Below are positions 24,501-37,299 of a stretch of DNA of 64,000 nt, in pieces. The translations under genes and the position numbers were made by a program. Where the stretch lies: positions 62,001 through 126,000 of the forward strand of contig JACGCM010002742.1 of NCBI GenBank assembly GCA_014058105.1, in the 5' to 3' direction. The DNA comes from Kingdonia uniflora (taxonomy: Eukaryota > Streptophyta > Magnoliopsida > Ranunculales > Circaeasteraceae). Numbering within the stretch: position 1 is the stretch's first letter; every line of letters begins with the position of its first letter. The notes under the pieces are model-generated. The model saw only the letters and a program-made list of their open reading frames with translations. It did not search any database and was not told where the DNA came from.

Positions 24501-26230
24501 GTACCATTCCGATGCTTTATATCGCAATTTGAAGAAGCATGGCTACCGGGAACTCATTTGGGAGGTTGTATTGTATCTATGAGCTTCATCTCGCCCAACA
24601 GCATGCTAGGATGTTCCCAAATGAATCACAATATTCCCTGTGTTAATTTTTAACCGGTACGGATTTCGTACCTCACCGATGCTTTAGATCTCAATTATGA
24701 GAAGCTTGGCTACCGGCAACTCGTTCGAGAGGTTGGATCGTATCAATGAGTTTCATCTCGCCCGTCAACATGCTAGGATAGTTCCCAAATCATTTGTAAT
24801 ACTCTCGGCGTAAATTTTAGACCGGTAAAGATTTCGTACCTCTCCGATGCTTTAGATCGCATTTCGGAAAAACTTGGCAACCAGCAACTCGTTTGTTAAG
24901 TTGGATTGCATCTAAGAGTTTCTTCTCTCCCGACAACATGTTAGGATTGTTCACAAATATATCGCAATAATATCATTGTAGATTTTTGACCGGTACGGAT
25001 TTCGTACCCGTACCTCTTCGATGCCTTAGATCACAATTCAGAGATGCATGGCTACCGACAACTCGTTTGGGAAGTTATATCGTACCAAAGAGTTACTTCA
25101 CACCCGACAACATGCATGGATTTTTCCCAAATTAATCGCAATACTCCCTGCATGAATTTTTGACCGGTACGGATTTCGAACCTCTCCGATGCTTTAGATC
25201 GCAATTCAGATAAACTTGGCAACCAGCAATTCGTTTGAGACGTTGGATCGCTTCTAAGAGTTTCTTCTCGCCCGACCACATGCGAGGATTGTTCCCAAAT
25301 ATATGGCAATAATCCTATTGAGAATTATTGGCCGGTACGGATTTCGTACCACTCCGATGCCTTAGATCACAATTCGAAGAAGCTTAGCTACCGGTAACTC
25401 GTTTGAGAGGTCGGATCGTATCTATGAGTTTGATCTCGCCCGACATCATGCCAGGATTCTTCCCAAATCATTCACAATACTCTCGGTGTGAATATTAGGC
25501 CGGTACAGATTTCGTACCTCTCCGAAGCTTTAGATCGCAATTTTTAGAAGCTTGGCTACCGGTATCTCGTTTGAGAGGTTGGATCGTTTCTAATATCTTC
25601 ATCTCGCCCAACAACATGCTAGGATTGGTCACATATGAATCGCAATACTCCCGAGGTAAATTTTTGACCGTTACGGATTTCGAACCTCTCCGATGCTTTA
25701 GGGCGCAATTCGAAGAAGCTTGGAAATCGACAACTCGTTAGGGAGGTTGGATAATTTCAATGGGTATCTTCTTGCCCGACAACATGCTAGGGTTGATCCC
25801 AAATAAATCGCAATCCTCCAAGTGTGACTTTTCGACCGGTATGGAATTCGTACCTCTCCGATGCTGTAGATCGCAAATCGGAGGAGCTTGGCTCCCGACA
25901 ACTCGTTTGGGAGTTAGATCGTCCCAAAGAGTTACTTTACACCCGACAACATGCCTGGATTTTTCCCAAATGAATCGCAATACTTCCTGTGTGAATTTTT
26001 GACCGGTACAGATTTTGTACATCTCTGATGGTTTAGATCGCAATTCGGAGAAGCTGGGCTACCACCAACTAGTTTGAGAAGTTGGATCATTTCTAAGAGT
26101 TTCTTCTCACCCGACAACTTGCTAGGATTGTTCCCAAATATATCGCAATAATCCCATTTAGAATTTTTGACCGGTACGGATTTCATACCACTCTGATGCT
26201 TTAGATCGCAATTCGGAGAAACTTGGCTAC
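24501..26230 (+). repeat. Segmental duplication A, copy 3
   Basis: Begins with the same GTACCATTCCGATGCTTTAT monomer as the first bases of the window (offset 24,496) and follows copy 1. The offset is 24,502 after a 6-bp CCGTAC insertion at about 25,008. An additional monomer at about 25,560-25,730, with GGTCACATATGAATCGC, raises it to 24,670 for the GGGTTGATCCC monomer. Copies 2 and 3 are adjacent and about 3.5 kb apart, so the type I block has grown by tandem duplication. Confidence 0.82.
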
Positions 26231-26484
26231 CGCCAACTCGTTTGGGAAGTTGGATCGTTTCAAAAAGCTTCATCTCCCCCGCCAAAATGCTAGGGCTGTT
26301 CCCTAATGAATCGCAATACTCCCAGTGTGACTTTTTGACCGATACGGATTTCGTACCACTCCGATGCTATAAATCGCAATTCGGGGAAGCTTGGCTACCG
26401 GCAACTCGTTTGAGGGGTTGGATCGTTTCTAATAGTTTTATCCCGCCCGACAACATGCTAGGATTGTTCCCAAATTAAAAACAA

Positions 26485-26505
26485 TAACCCCGAGGCCTTA
26501 GATCG
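26485..26505 (+). repeat. Deletion scar removing a dyad segment
   Basis: The monomer passes from ACAATAACCCCGAGG straight to CCTTAGATCGCAAATCGG. The 3' part of one monomer and the first ~30 bp of the next, including the dyad, are missing. Confidence 0.65.
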
Positions 26506-26835
26506 CAAATCGGAGGAGCTTGGATCCCGACAACTCGTTTGGGAGGTTAGATCGTCCCTAAGAGTTACTATAAACCCAAAAATATGCCTAGATTTTTCAC
26601 AAATAAATCGCAATACTCCCTGTGTAAATTTTTGATCGTACGAATTTCGTAACTCTCCGATGCTATAGATCGCAAATCGGAGGAGCTTGGTTCCCGACAA
26701 CTCGTTTGGGAGGTTAGATCGTCCCTAAGAGTTACTTTGAACCCGAAAACATGCCAGGATTTTTCACAAATAAATCGCAATACTCCCTGTGTGAATTTTT
26801 GACCGGTACGGATTTCGTACCTCTTTGATCCATAA
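26501..26835 (+). repeat. Two near-identical neighbouring monomers
   Basis: Monomers starting at 26,501 and 26,668 (167 bp apart) share GCAAATCGGAGGAGCTTGG, TTAGATCGTCCCTAAGAG and TTTTTCACAAATAAATCG. Neighbours in this array normally differ at many positions, so this is a recent single-monomer duplication. Confidence 0.75.
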
Positions 26836-29003
26836 GATCGCAATTCAGTGAAACTTGGCAACCAGCAACTCGTTTGAGAAGTTGGATCATTTCAAAGATT
26901 TTTTTCTCACCCGACAACAGGCTAGGATTGTTCCGAAATATATTGCAACAATCCCATTGTGAATTTTTTACGGGTACGGATTTCGTACCTCTCCGATGCT
27001 TTAGATCGCAATTTGGGGAAGCTTGGCTACCGCCAACTCATTTGAGAAGTTGGATCGTTTCAAAAAGTTTCTTTTTGCCCGACATTATGCTAGGATTGTT
27101 CCCAAATATATCGGAATAATCCCATTGAGAATTTTTTACAAGTACGGATTTCGTACCTCCCCGATGCTTTAGATCGCAATTTCGAGAAGCTTGGCAACCA
27201 ACAACTCGTTTGAGAGGTCAGATCATTTCTTAGACTTTCTTCTCTGCCGACAGCATGCTAGGATTGTTCCCAAATATATCGCAATAATCCCATTGAGAAT
27301 TTTTGACCGGTACGGATTTCATACCTCGCCGAAGCTTTAGATCGCAATTTGGAGAAGCTTGGCTACCACCAACTCGTTTGAGAAGTTGGATCGTCCCCAA
27401 ATATATCGCCAGACAACATGCAAGGATTGTCCCCAAATATATCGCAATAAACCCATTGAGAATTTTTGGCCAGTTCGGATTTCGTACCACTCTGATGCTA
27501 TAGATCCCAATTTTGTGTAGCCTTGCTACCGATAACTCGTTTGGATGCTTAGATTGTTTCTAAGAGTTTCTTCGCACCCGAGAACATGCTAGGATTGTTC
27601 CCAAATCAATTGCAAAACTCGGTGTTAATTTTAGACCGGTACAAATTTCGTACCTCTCTGATGCTTAAGATCGCAATTTGGAGAAGCATGTCTACCAGAA
27701 ACTTGATTGAGAGGTTGGATTGTTTCTAAAAGTTTCAACTCGACCGAAAACAAGCTAGGATTGTCCTCAAATGAATCGCATTAATCCCGGTGTAAATTTT
27801 TAACCGGTACGGATTTCGTAGCTCTCCGATGCATTAGATTGTAATTGGGAGAAGCTTGGTTACCGGTAACTCGTTTAAGAGGTCGGATCATTTCTATGAG
27901 TTTCATCTCGCCAGACAACACATGCTACGATTGTTCCAAAATGAATCGCAATACTCCCGATATGAATTTTAGACCGGTACGAATTTCGCACCTCTCCCTT
28001 GCTTTAGATCGCAATTCGGATAAGCTTGGCTACCGGCAACTCGTTTCAGAGGTTGTATCGCTTATAAATGTTTCTTCTGAGCCGATATCATGCTAGGATT
28101 CTTCCCAAATGAATCGCAATACTCTCGGTGTAAATTTTTGACCGGTACGGATTTCGCACCTCTCCGGTGCTTTATATCGCCATTTGGAGAAGCTTGGCCT
28201 CCGGCAACTCGTTTGAGATGATGGATCACTTCTAAGAGTTTCTTCTTGCCTGACAGCATCCTAGGATTGTTTCCAAATGTATCGCAATACTCCTGGGGAG
28301 AATTTTTAACCGATAAGGATTTCGTACCACTCCGATGCTTTAGATCGCAATTCGGAGAAGCTTGGCTTCCAGCAATTTTTTTGAGAGCCTGGTTCATTTC
28401 AATGAGATTTATCTCGCCCTCAACATGCTAGGATTGTTCCCTAATGAATCGAAATATTCCAAAGGTGAAATTTCGACCGGTACGGATTTCGTACCTCTAC
28501 GATGCCTTAGATCGCAATTCAGAGATGCTTGGCTACCAGCAACTAGTTAGTGAGGTTGGATCGCCTCTAAGAGATCCTTCACGCCCGACAACAAGATAGG
28601 ATTGTTCCCTAATGAATCGCATTACTCCCTGTATGAATTTTCGTGCGGATTTCGTACCTCTCCGATGCAATAGATCATAATTCTGAGAAGCTTGGCTGCC
28701 GATAACTCGTTTTGCTGGTTAGATCGTTTCTAAGAGTATTTTCTTGTCCGAAAACATGCTAGGATTGTTTCCAAATCAATCTCTATACTCCCTGCGTGAA
28801 TTTTCGACCGGTACGGATTTCGTACCTCTCCGATGATTTAGATCGCAATTCGGAGAAGCTTTGTTACCGACAACTCGTTTGAGAGTTTTTATCGTTTCTA
28901 TAAGTCTCTTCACGGCTGACATCATGCTAGGATTATTCCCAAATGAGTCACAATACTACTTGTGTAACTTTTCGACTGGTACGGATTTCGTACCTCTCCG
29001 ATG
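26729..29003 (+). repeat. Segmental duplication B, copy 2
   Basis: Partner of 13,621-15,905 in the same order. It includes a short run of type II monomers at about 28,050-29,000 (F marker at 28,545). The right end coincides with the start of the 2-kb tandem duplication at 29,005. Confidence 0.85.
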
Positions 29004-30041
29004 CTTTAGATCGCAATTCGGGGAAGCTTGGCTACCGCCAAATCGTTTGAGAAGTTGGATCGTTTCAAAAAGTTTCTTCTCGCCCGACATTATGCTAAGA
29101 TTGTTCCCAAATATATCGCAATAATCCCATTGTGAATTTTTTACAAGTACGTATTTCGTACCTCCCCGATGCTTTAGATCGCAATTTCGAGAAGCTTGGC
29201 AACCAACAACTCGTTTGAGAGGTCGGATCATTTCTTAGACTTTCTTCTCTGCCGACAACATGCTAGGATTGTTCCCAAATATATCGCAATAATCTCATTG
29301 AGAATTTTTGACCGGTACGGATTTCATAACTCACCAAAGCTTTAGATCGCAATTCGGAGAAGCTTGGCTGCCACCAACTCGTTTGAGAAGTTGGATCGTC
29401 CCCAATTATATCGCCAGACAACATGCAAGGATTGTCCCCAAATATATCGCAATAAACCCATTGAGAATTTTTGGCCGGTTCGGATTTCGTTCCACTCTGA
29501 TGCTATAGATCCAAATTTTGTGAAGCCTTGCTACCGTCAACTCGTTTGGATGCTTAGATCGTTTCTAAGAGTTTCTTCGCACCCGAGAACATGCTAGGAT
29601 TGTTCCCAAATCAATTGCAAAACTCGTTTATTTTAGACCGGTACAAATTTCGTACCTCTCCGATGCTTAAGATCGCAATTTGGAGAAGCATGTCTACCAG
29701 AAACTTGATTGAGAGGTTGGATTGTTTCTAAAAATTTCAACTCGACCAAAAACAAGCTAGGATTGTCCCCAAATGAATCGCATTAATCCCGGTGTAAATT
29801 TTTAACCGGTACGGATTTCGTAGCTCTCCGATGCATTAGATTGCAATTGGGAGAAGCTTGGTTACCGGTAACTCGTTTGAGAGGTCAGATCGTTTCTTTG
29901 AGTTTCATCTCGCCGGACAACACATGCTACGATTGTTCCAAAATGAATCGCAATACTCCCGATATGAATTTTAGACCGGTACGAATTTCGCACCTCTCCC
30001 TTGCTTTAGATCGCAATTCGGAGAAGCTTGTCTACCGGCAA
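27001..30041 (+). repeat. Direct duplication: 27,001-28,045 repeated at 29,005-30,041
   Basis: About 1.04 kb of type I sequence recurs with an offset of 2,004, falling to about 1,996-2,002 after a small deletion at about 29,625. Shared marks are TTTTTTACAAGTACG, the AAACCCATTGAG monomer, the templated insertion (27,394 and 29,399), GAAGCCTTGCTACCG, GAAACTTGATTGAGAGG and GCCAGACAACACATGC. The roughly 950 bp between the two copies are type II monomers, so the event duplicated a composite type I plus type II unit of 12 monomers. Confidence 0.82.
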
Positions 30042-32475
30042 CTAGTTTGAGAAGATAAATCATTTCTAATAGTTTCTTATTGCCCGACAACATCCTAGTA
30101 TTGTTCCCAAATGTATCGCAATAATCCCGGTGTGAGTTTTTGACGGGTACGGATATCGTACCACTCCGAAGCATTAGATCGCAATTAAGAGAAGCTTGAC
30201 TACCGGCAACTTGTTTGAGAGGTTGGATCATTTCAAAGAAATTTATCTCGCCTGACAACATGTTAGGATTGTTCCCCAATGAATCAAAATATTCCAAAGG
30301 TGAAATTTCGACCGGTACGGATTTCGCAACTCTATGATGCTTTAGATCGCAATTCTGAGATGCTTGGCAACCAACAACTAGTTAGTGAGGTTAGATCGTT
30401 TCTAAGAGTTCATTCATTCCCGACAACATGCTAGGATTGTTCCCAAATGAATCGCAAAACTCCCTGTGTGAGTTTCCGACCGTTACGGATTTCGTACCTC
30501 TCCTATGCTATAGATCACAATTTGGAGAAGCTTGGCTACCGACAACTCGTTTGGTTGGTTAGATCGTTTCTAAGAGTATCTTCTCGCCCAAAAACATGCT
30601 TGGATTGTTTCCAAATTAATCTCTATTCTCCCTCTATGAATTTTAGGCCGGTACGGATTTCGTACCTCTCCGATGCTTTAGATCGCAATTCGGAGAAATT
30701 TGGCTACCGGCAACTCGTTTTAAGAGGTTGAATCGTTTCTAGAAGTTTCTTTATGGCCGACGTCATGCTAGGCTTCTTCCCAAATTAACCGCAATAATCC
30801 CGGTGTCAATTTTCGTCCGGTATGGATTTCGAACCTCCCCGGTGCTTTAGATCGTAATTCGGAGAAGTTTAGCTACCGACAACTCGTTTGAGAGGAAGGA
30901 TCATTTCTAAGAGTTTCTTATTGCCCGACAACATCCTAGGACTATTCCCAAATGAACCGCAATACTTCCGGAGTGAATTTTTGAGCGGCACGAATTTCGT
31001 ACCACTCCGATGCCTTAGTTCGCAATTCGGAGAAGCTTGGCTGCCGGCAACTTGTTTGAGAAGTTGGATCATTTCAAAAAGATTTATCTCTCCCGACAAC
31101 ATGCTAGGATTATTCCCTAAAGCATCGAAATATTCCAAAGGAAAAATTTCGAACGGTACGGATTTCTTACCTCTACGATGCTTTAGATCGCAATTCTGAG
31201 GAGCTTGGCTACCAGCAACTAGTTAGTGATGTTGGATCGTTTCTAAGAGATCTTTCGCGCTCGACAACATGCTTGGATTGTTCCCAAATTAATCGTAATA
31301 GTCCCTTTGTGACTTTTCGACCGGTACGGATTTCGTACCTCTCCGATGCTATAGATCACAATTCGGAGAAGCTTCGCTACCGACAACACGTTTGGTTGGT
31401 TTGTTCGTTTCTAAGAGTATCTTCTTGCCCAAGAACTTGCTAGGATTGTTTCCAAATAAATCTCTATACTCCCTGAGAAAATTATTGACCGGTATGGATT
31501 TCGTACCTCTCCGATGCTTTATATCGCAATTCAAAAAAGCTAAGCATATAGAAGCTCGTTTGTGAGGATGGATCATTTCAAAGAGTATCTTCTCGCCCGA
31601 CAACATGCTACGATTGTTCCCAAATCAATCGTAATACTCCCGGTTTAAAATTTAGACCGGTCGGAATTTGAGCCTCTCCGATTCTATAGATCGCAATTCG
31701 GAGAAGCTTGGCTACCGGCAACTCGTTTGAGAGGTTGTATCATTTCTAAAAGTTTCTTCACAGCCGACATCATGCTAGGAATCTACCCAAATGAATCGCA
31801 TTAATCTCGGTGTGAATTTTCGACCGGTACGGATTTCGTACCTCTTCGGTGCTTTAGATCGCAATTCGGGGAAGCTTGGCTTCCGATAACTTGTTTGAGA
31901 GGTTGCATCATTTCAAAGAGATTTATCTCGCCCGACAACATGCTAGGATTGCTCCCTAAAGAATCAAAATATTCCAATGGTAAACTTTAGACAGGTACGA
32001 ATTTTGTACCTCTTCGATGCTTTAGATCGCAATTCAGAGATGCTTGGCTACCAGCAATTAGTTAGTGAGGTTGGATCGTTTCTTAGAGTTCCTTCACGCC
32101 CGACAACATGCTAGGATTATTCCCAAATGAACCGCAATACTCACTGTGTGACTTTCGACCGGTAAGGATTTCGAACCTCTCCGATGCTATAGATCACAAT
32201 TCGGAGAAGCTTGGCAGCCGACAACTCGTTTGGTTGGTTAGATCATTTCTTAGAGTATCTTCTCGCCCGTAAACATACTAGGATTGTTTTCAAATGGATC
32301 TCTATACTCCATGAATAAATTTTTAACCGGTATGGATTTCGTACCTCTCCGATGCTTTAGATCACAATTCGGAGAACCTAAGAAGCTAGAAGCCCGTTTG
32401 TGAGGTTGGATCATTTCTAAGAGTATCTTCTCGCTCGATAACATGCTACAATTGTTCCCATATTAATCGCAATAC

Positions 32476-32486
32476 TCCCGGTACAG
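32476..32486 (+). repeat. Deletion between short direct repeats
   Basis: CTCCCGGTACAGAATTCG stands here where the partner at about 49,462 has CCCGGTATGAAATTTAGGCC followed by GGTATGG. One of two CCGGTA copies and the 17 bp between them are lost, as expected for slippage between direct repeats. The neighbouring CTCCTCCGATAC insertion is shared by both copies. Confidence 0.8.
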
Positions 32487-34024
32487 AATTCGAACCTCTC
32501 CTCCGATACTTTAGATCGCAATTCGGAGAAGCTTGACTACCCGGCAACTCGTTTGAGAGGTTGTATCATTTCTAAAAGTTTCTTCACGGCCGACATCATG
32601 CTAGGTTTCTTCCCAAATGAATCGCAATACTCCCGGTGTGAATTTTCGACCGGTACGGATCTCGTACCTCTCCGGTGCTTTAGATCGTAATTCGGAGAAG
32701 CTTGTCTACCGGCAACTTGTTTGTGAAGATGAATCATTTTTAAGAGTTTCTTCTTGCCCGACAACATCTTAGGGTTGTTCCCAAATGTATCGCAATAATC
32801 CCGGTGTGAGTTTTTGACCGGTACGGATATCGTACCACTCCGATGCTTTAGATCGCAATTCGGAGAAACTTGGCTACCGGCAGGTTGTTTGAGAGGTTGG
32901 ATCATTTCAAAAAAATTTATCTCCCCCGACAACATGCCAGGATTGTTCCCCAATGAATCGAAATATTCCAAAGGTGAAATTCCGACCGGTATGGATTTCG
33001 TAACTCTACGATGCTTTAGATCGCAATTCTGAGATGGTTGTCTACCATAAACTAGTTAGTGAGGTTGGATCATTTCTAAGAGTTCCTTCATGCCCCACAG
33101 CATGCTAGGATTGTTCCCAAATGAATAACAATACTCACTGTGTGGCTTTTCGACCGGTACGGATTTCGTACCTCTCCGATGCTATAGATCACAATTCGGA
33201 TAAGCTTTGCTACCGACAACTCGTTTGGTTGGTTAGGACGTTTCTTAGAGTATCATCTCGCCCGAAAGCATTCTAGGATTGTTTCCAAATGAATCTCTAT
33301 ACTCCCTGAGTGAATTTTTGACAGGTATGGATTTCGTACCTCTCCGATGCTTTAGATCGCAATTCGGAGAAGCTAAGAAACTGCAAGCTCGTTTGTGAGG
33401 TTGGATAATTTCAAAGAGTATCTTCTCGCCCGATAACATGCTACGATTGTTCCCAAATGAATCGCAATATTCCCGGTATGAAATTTAGGCCGGTACGGAA
33501 TTCGAACCTCTCCGATTCTTTAGATCACAATTCGGAGAAGCTTGGCTATCGGCAACTCGTTTGAGAAGATAAATCATTTCTAAGAGTTTCTTATTCCCGA
33601 TAACATCCTAGGATTGTTCCCAAATGTATCGCTATACTCCCGGTGTGAATTTTTGAACGGTGCAGATTTCGAACCACTCCGATGCTTTAGATCGCAATTC
33701 GGAGTAGTTTGGCTACCGGCAACTTGTTTGAGCGGTTGGATCATTTCAAAGAAATTTATCTCGCCCAAGAACATGCTAGGATTGTTCCCCAATGTATCAA
33801 AATATTCCATAAGTAAAATTTCGACCGGTACGGATTTCGTACCTCTACGATGCTTTAAATCGCAATTCTGAAATGTTTGGCTACCTGCAACTAGTTTGTG
33901 AGGTTGGATCGTTTCTAAGAGCTCCTCCACGCCCGACAACATGCTAGGATTGTTCCCAAATGAACCGCAATACTCACTGTGTGACTTTTCGACCGGTACG
34001 GATTTCGTACCTCTCCGATGTTAT

Positions 34025-34032
34025 AGATCTTC
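34025..34032 (+). repeat. 64-bp deletion scar, copy 1 of 3
   Basis: TATAGATC joins directly to TTCCCGCCCG. The HindIII part of an A monomer (about 64 bp) is missing with a 3-bp overlap (ATC). The F-marker spacing around it is 607 instead of 672. Identical scars at 50,860 and 53,147 mark shared descent. Confidence 0.85.
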
Positions 34033-37008
34033 CCGCCCGCAAACATTCAAAGATTGTTTTCAAATGAATCACTATACTCCTTGAGTGAATTTTTGACCGG
34101 TATGGATTTTGTACCTCTCCGATGCTTTTGATCGCAATTCGGAGAAGCAAAGAAACTGGAAGCCCGTTTGTAAGGTTAGATCATTTCTAAGAGTATCTTC
34201 TCGCCTGACATCATGCTACGATTGTTCCCAAATGAATCACAATAATCCCGGAGAAATTATTGACAGGTACGGATTTCGTACCACTCCGATGCTTTAGATC
34301 GCTATTCGGAGAAGCATGGCTACCGGCAACTTGTTTGAGAGGTTGGATCATTTCAGAGAGATTTATCTCTCCCGACAACGTGCTAGGATTGTTCCCTAAA
34401 GAATCTAAATAATCCAAAAGAAAAATTTTGACCGATACGGATTTCGTAACTTTATGATGCTTTAGATCACAATTCTGAGATGTTTGGATACCAGCAACTA
34501 GTTAGTGAAGTTGGATCGTTTCTAAGAGTTCCTTTACTCCTGACAACATGCTTGAATTGTTCCCAAATTAATCACAATAGTCCCTGTGTGGCTTTTTGAC
34601 CGTTACGGATTTCGTACCTCTCCGATGCTTTAGATCACAATTCGGAGAAGCTTGGCTACCGACAACTCGTTTGGTTGGTTTGAACCTTTCAGAGAGTATC
34701 TTCTTGCCCGAAAACATGCTAGGATTGTTTCCAAATGAATCTCTATACTCCCTGAGAGAATTTTTGACCGGTATGGATTTCGTACTTCTCCGATGCTTTA
34801 TACCACAATTCGGAGAAGCTAAAGCAAATGGAAGCTCGTTTGTGAGGATGGATCATTTCTAAGAGTATCTTCTCACCCGACAACATGCTACGATTGTACC
34901 CAAATCAATCGTAATAATCCCAGTTTGAAATTTAGACCGATACGGAATTCGAACCTCTCCGATTCTTTAGATCGCAATTCGAAAAAGCTTGGCTACGGGC
35001 AACTCGTTTGAGAGGTTGTATCATTTCTAAAAGATTCTTCACGGCCGACATCATGCTAGGATTCTGCCCAAATGAATCACATTAATCACGGTGTGAATTT
35101 TCGACCGGTACGAATTTCGTACCCCTCCGGTTCCTTAAATCGCAATTCGGAGAAGCTTTGCTACCGACAACTTGTTTGAGAGGTTGGATCATTTCAAAGA
35201 GATTTATCTTGCCCGACAACATGCTAGGATTGTTCCCTAAAGATTCTAAATATTTCAAAGGTGAAATTTTGACCGGTACGGATTTCGTACCTCTACATTG
35301 CTTTAGATCGCAATTCAGAGATGTTTGGCTACCAGCAACTAGTTAGTGAGGTTTGATCATTTCTTAGAGTTCCTTCACGCCCGACAACATGCTAGGATTG
35401 TTCCCAAATGAACCGCAGTACTCCCTGTATGAATTTTCGGTCGGTGCGGATTTCGTAGCTCTCCGATTCTATAAAACACAATTCGGGGAAGTTTTGCAAC
35501 CGACAGCTCATTTGGTTGGTTAGATCGTTTCTTAGAGTATCTTCTCGCCCGAAAACATGCTAGGATTATTTCCAACTGAATCTCTAGGCTCCCTGAGTGA
35601 ATTTATGACTGGTATAGATTTCGTACCTCTCTGATGATTTAGATCCGAATTCAGAGAAGCTAAGAAACTGGAAGCTCCTTTGTGAGGTTGGATCATTTTT
35701 TTGATTATCTTCTCGCACGATAACATGCGACGATTTTTCCCAAATGAATCGCAATACTCCCCGCAAGAAATTTAGGCCGGTACGGAATTCGAACCTCACC
35801 GATTCTTTAGATCGCAATTCGGAGAAGCTTGGCTTTCGGCAACTCGTTTGAGAGGTTGTATCGTTTCTAAAAGTTTCTTCACGACCGACATCATGCTAGG
35901 ATTCTTCCTAAATGAATCGCAATACTCCCGGTGTGAATTTAAGGCCGGTACGGATTTCTTAGCTCTCCGCTGCTTTAGATCGCAATTCGGAGAAGATTGG
36001 CTACCGGCAACTCGTTTGAGAGGTTGTATCATTTCTTAAAAAAAATTCACGGCCAACATCATGCAAGGATTCTTCCCAAATGAATCGCATTAATCCCGGT
36101 GATAATTTCCGACCGGTACGGATTTCGTACCTATCCGGTGCTTAAGATCGCAATTCGGGGAAGCTTGAAAACCGACAACAGGTTTGAGAGGTTGGCACAT
36201 TTCAAAGAGATTTATCGCGCCCGACACATGCTAGGATTGTTCCCTAATGAATTGAAATATTCCAAAGGTAAAATTTAGACCGGTACGGATTTCGTACATC
36301 TACGATACTTTAGATTGCAATTCAGAGATGCTTGGCTACCAGAAACTAGTTAGTGAGGTTAGATCGTTTCTAAGAGTTCCTTCACGCTCGAAAACATGCT
36401 AGGATTGTTCCCAAATGAACCACAATACTCACAGTCTGACTTTTCGACCGGTACGAATTTCGTACCTCTCCGATGCTATAGATCACAATTCGGAGAAGCT
36501 TGGCTACCGACAACTCGTTTGGTTGGTTATATCGTTTCTTAGAGTATCTTCTCGCCCGCAAACATACTAGGATTGTTTCCAAATGAATCTCTATACTCCC
36601 TGAGTGAATTTATGGCCGGTACGGATTTCGTACCTCTCTGATGCTTTAGATCGCAATTCGGAGAATCTATGAAACTGGAAGCTCGTTTATGAGGTTGGAT
36701 CATTTCTAAGAGTATCTTCTCGCCCGACAACATGCTACGATTGTTCCCAAATCAATCGCAATACTCCCGGTTTGAAATTTTGACCGGTACGGAATTCGAA
36801 CCTCTCCGATTCTTTAGATCGCAATTCGAAGAAGCTTGGCTACCGGCAACTCGTTTGAGAGGTTGTATCATTTCTAAAAGTTTCTTCACGGCCGACATCA
36901 TGCTATGTTTCAGCCCAAATGAATCACATTAATCCCGGAGTGAATTTTTGACCGGTACGGATGCCGTACCCCTACGGTGCTATAGATCGCAATTCGGAGA
37001 AGCTTGGC

Positions 37009-37022
37009 TACCGACAACATAC
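37009..37022 (+). repeat. 49-bp deletion between CCGACAAC direct repeats
   Basis: TACCGACAACATACTAGG joins the first CCGACAAC of the monomer (position 61) to the second (position 110). These are 49 bp apart in the consensus. The F-marker spacing across the site is 791, exactly 840 minus 49. Confidence 0.88.
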
Positions 37023-37299
37023 TAGGATTGATCCTTAAATAATCGAAATATTCCAAAGGTAAAATTTAAACCAGAATGGATTTTGTACCTCTACGATGCT
37101 TTAGATCGCAATTCAGAGATGCTTGGCTACCAGCAACTAGTTGTGTGGTTGGATCTTTTCTAAGAGGTCCTTCAAGCCCGACAACATGCTAGGATTGTTC
37201 CCAAATGAACCGCAATACTCACTGTGTGACTTTTCGGTCGGTAAGAATTTTGTACCCCACCGATGCTATAGATCACAATTCTGAGAAGCTTGGCTACCG

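Larger units (their letters stand above)
21430..28045 (+). repeat. Type I satellite block, copy 3
   Basis: Plus-oriented type I monomers occupying 6.6 kb. They comprise a rearranged start (21,541), a copy of 0.3-3.4 kb (21,490-24,360), a copy of the first 1.5 kb of the window (24,501-26,230) and several near-identical TTACTTTGAACCC monomers (26,500-26,840). The beginning of duplication B follows. Phase is continuous except for a scar at about 26,490. Confidence 0.85.
30000..35840 (+). repeat. Segmental duplication H, copy 1 (partner about 46,970-52,670)
   Basis: The longest duplication I could follow, about 5.8 kb. The offset is 16,996 at 30,051 and about 16,987 at 31,600-32,440. It is 16,832 after the partner lost one monomer at 49,665. 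Shared marks are AGAAGATAAATCATTTC, GGCCGACGT(C/T)ATGCTAGG, CATATGGATCTC-like B starts, CTCTCCTCCGATAC, the 64-bp deletion scar (34,027 and 50,860) and CGCACGA(T/G)AACATGCG. Both copies start next to a join with unrelated units. Confidence 0.85.
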
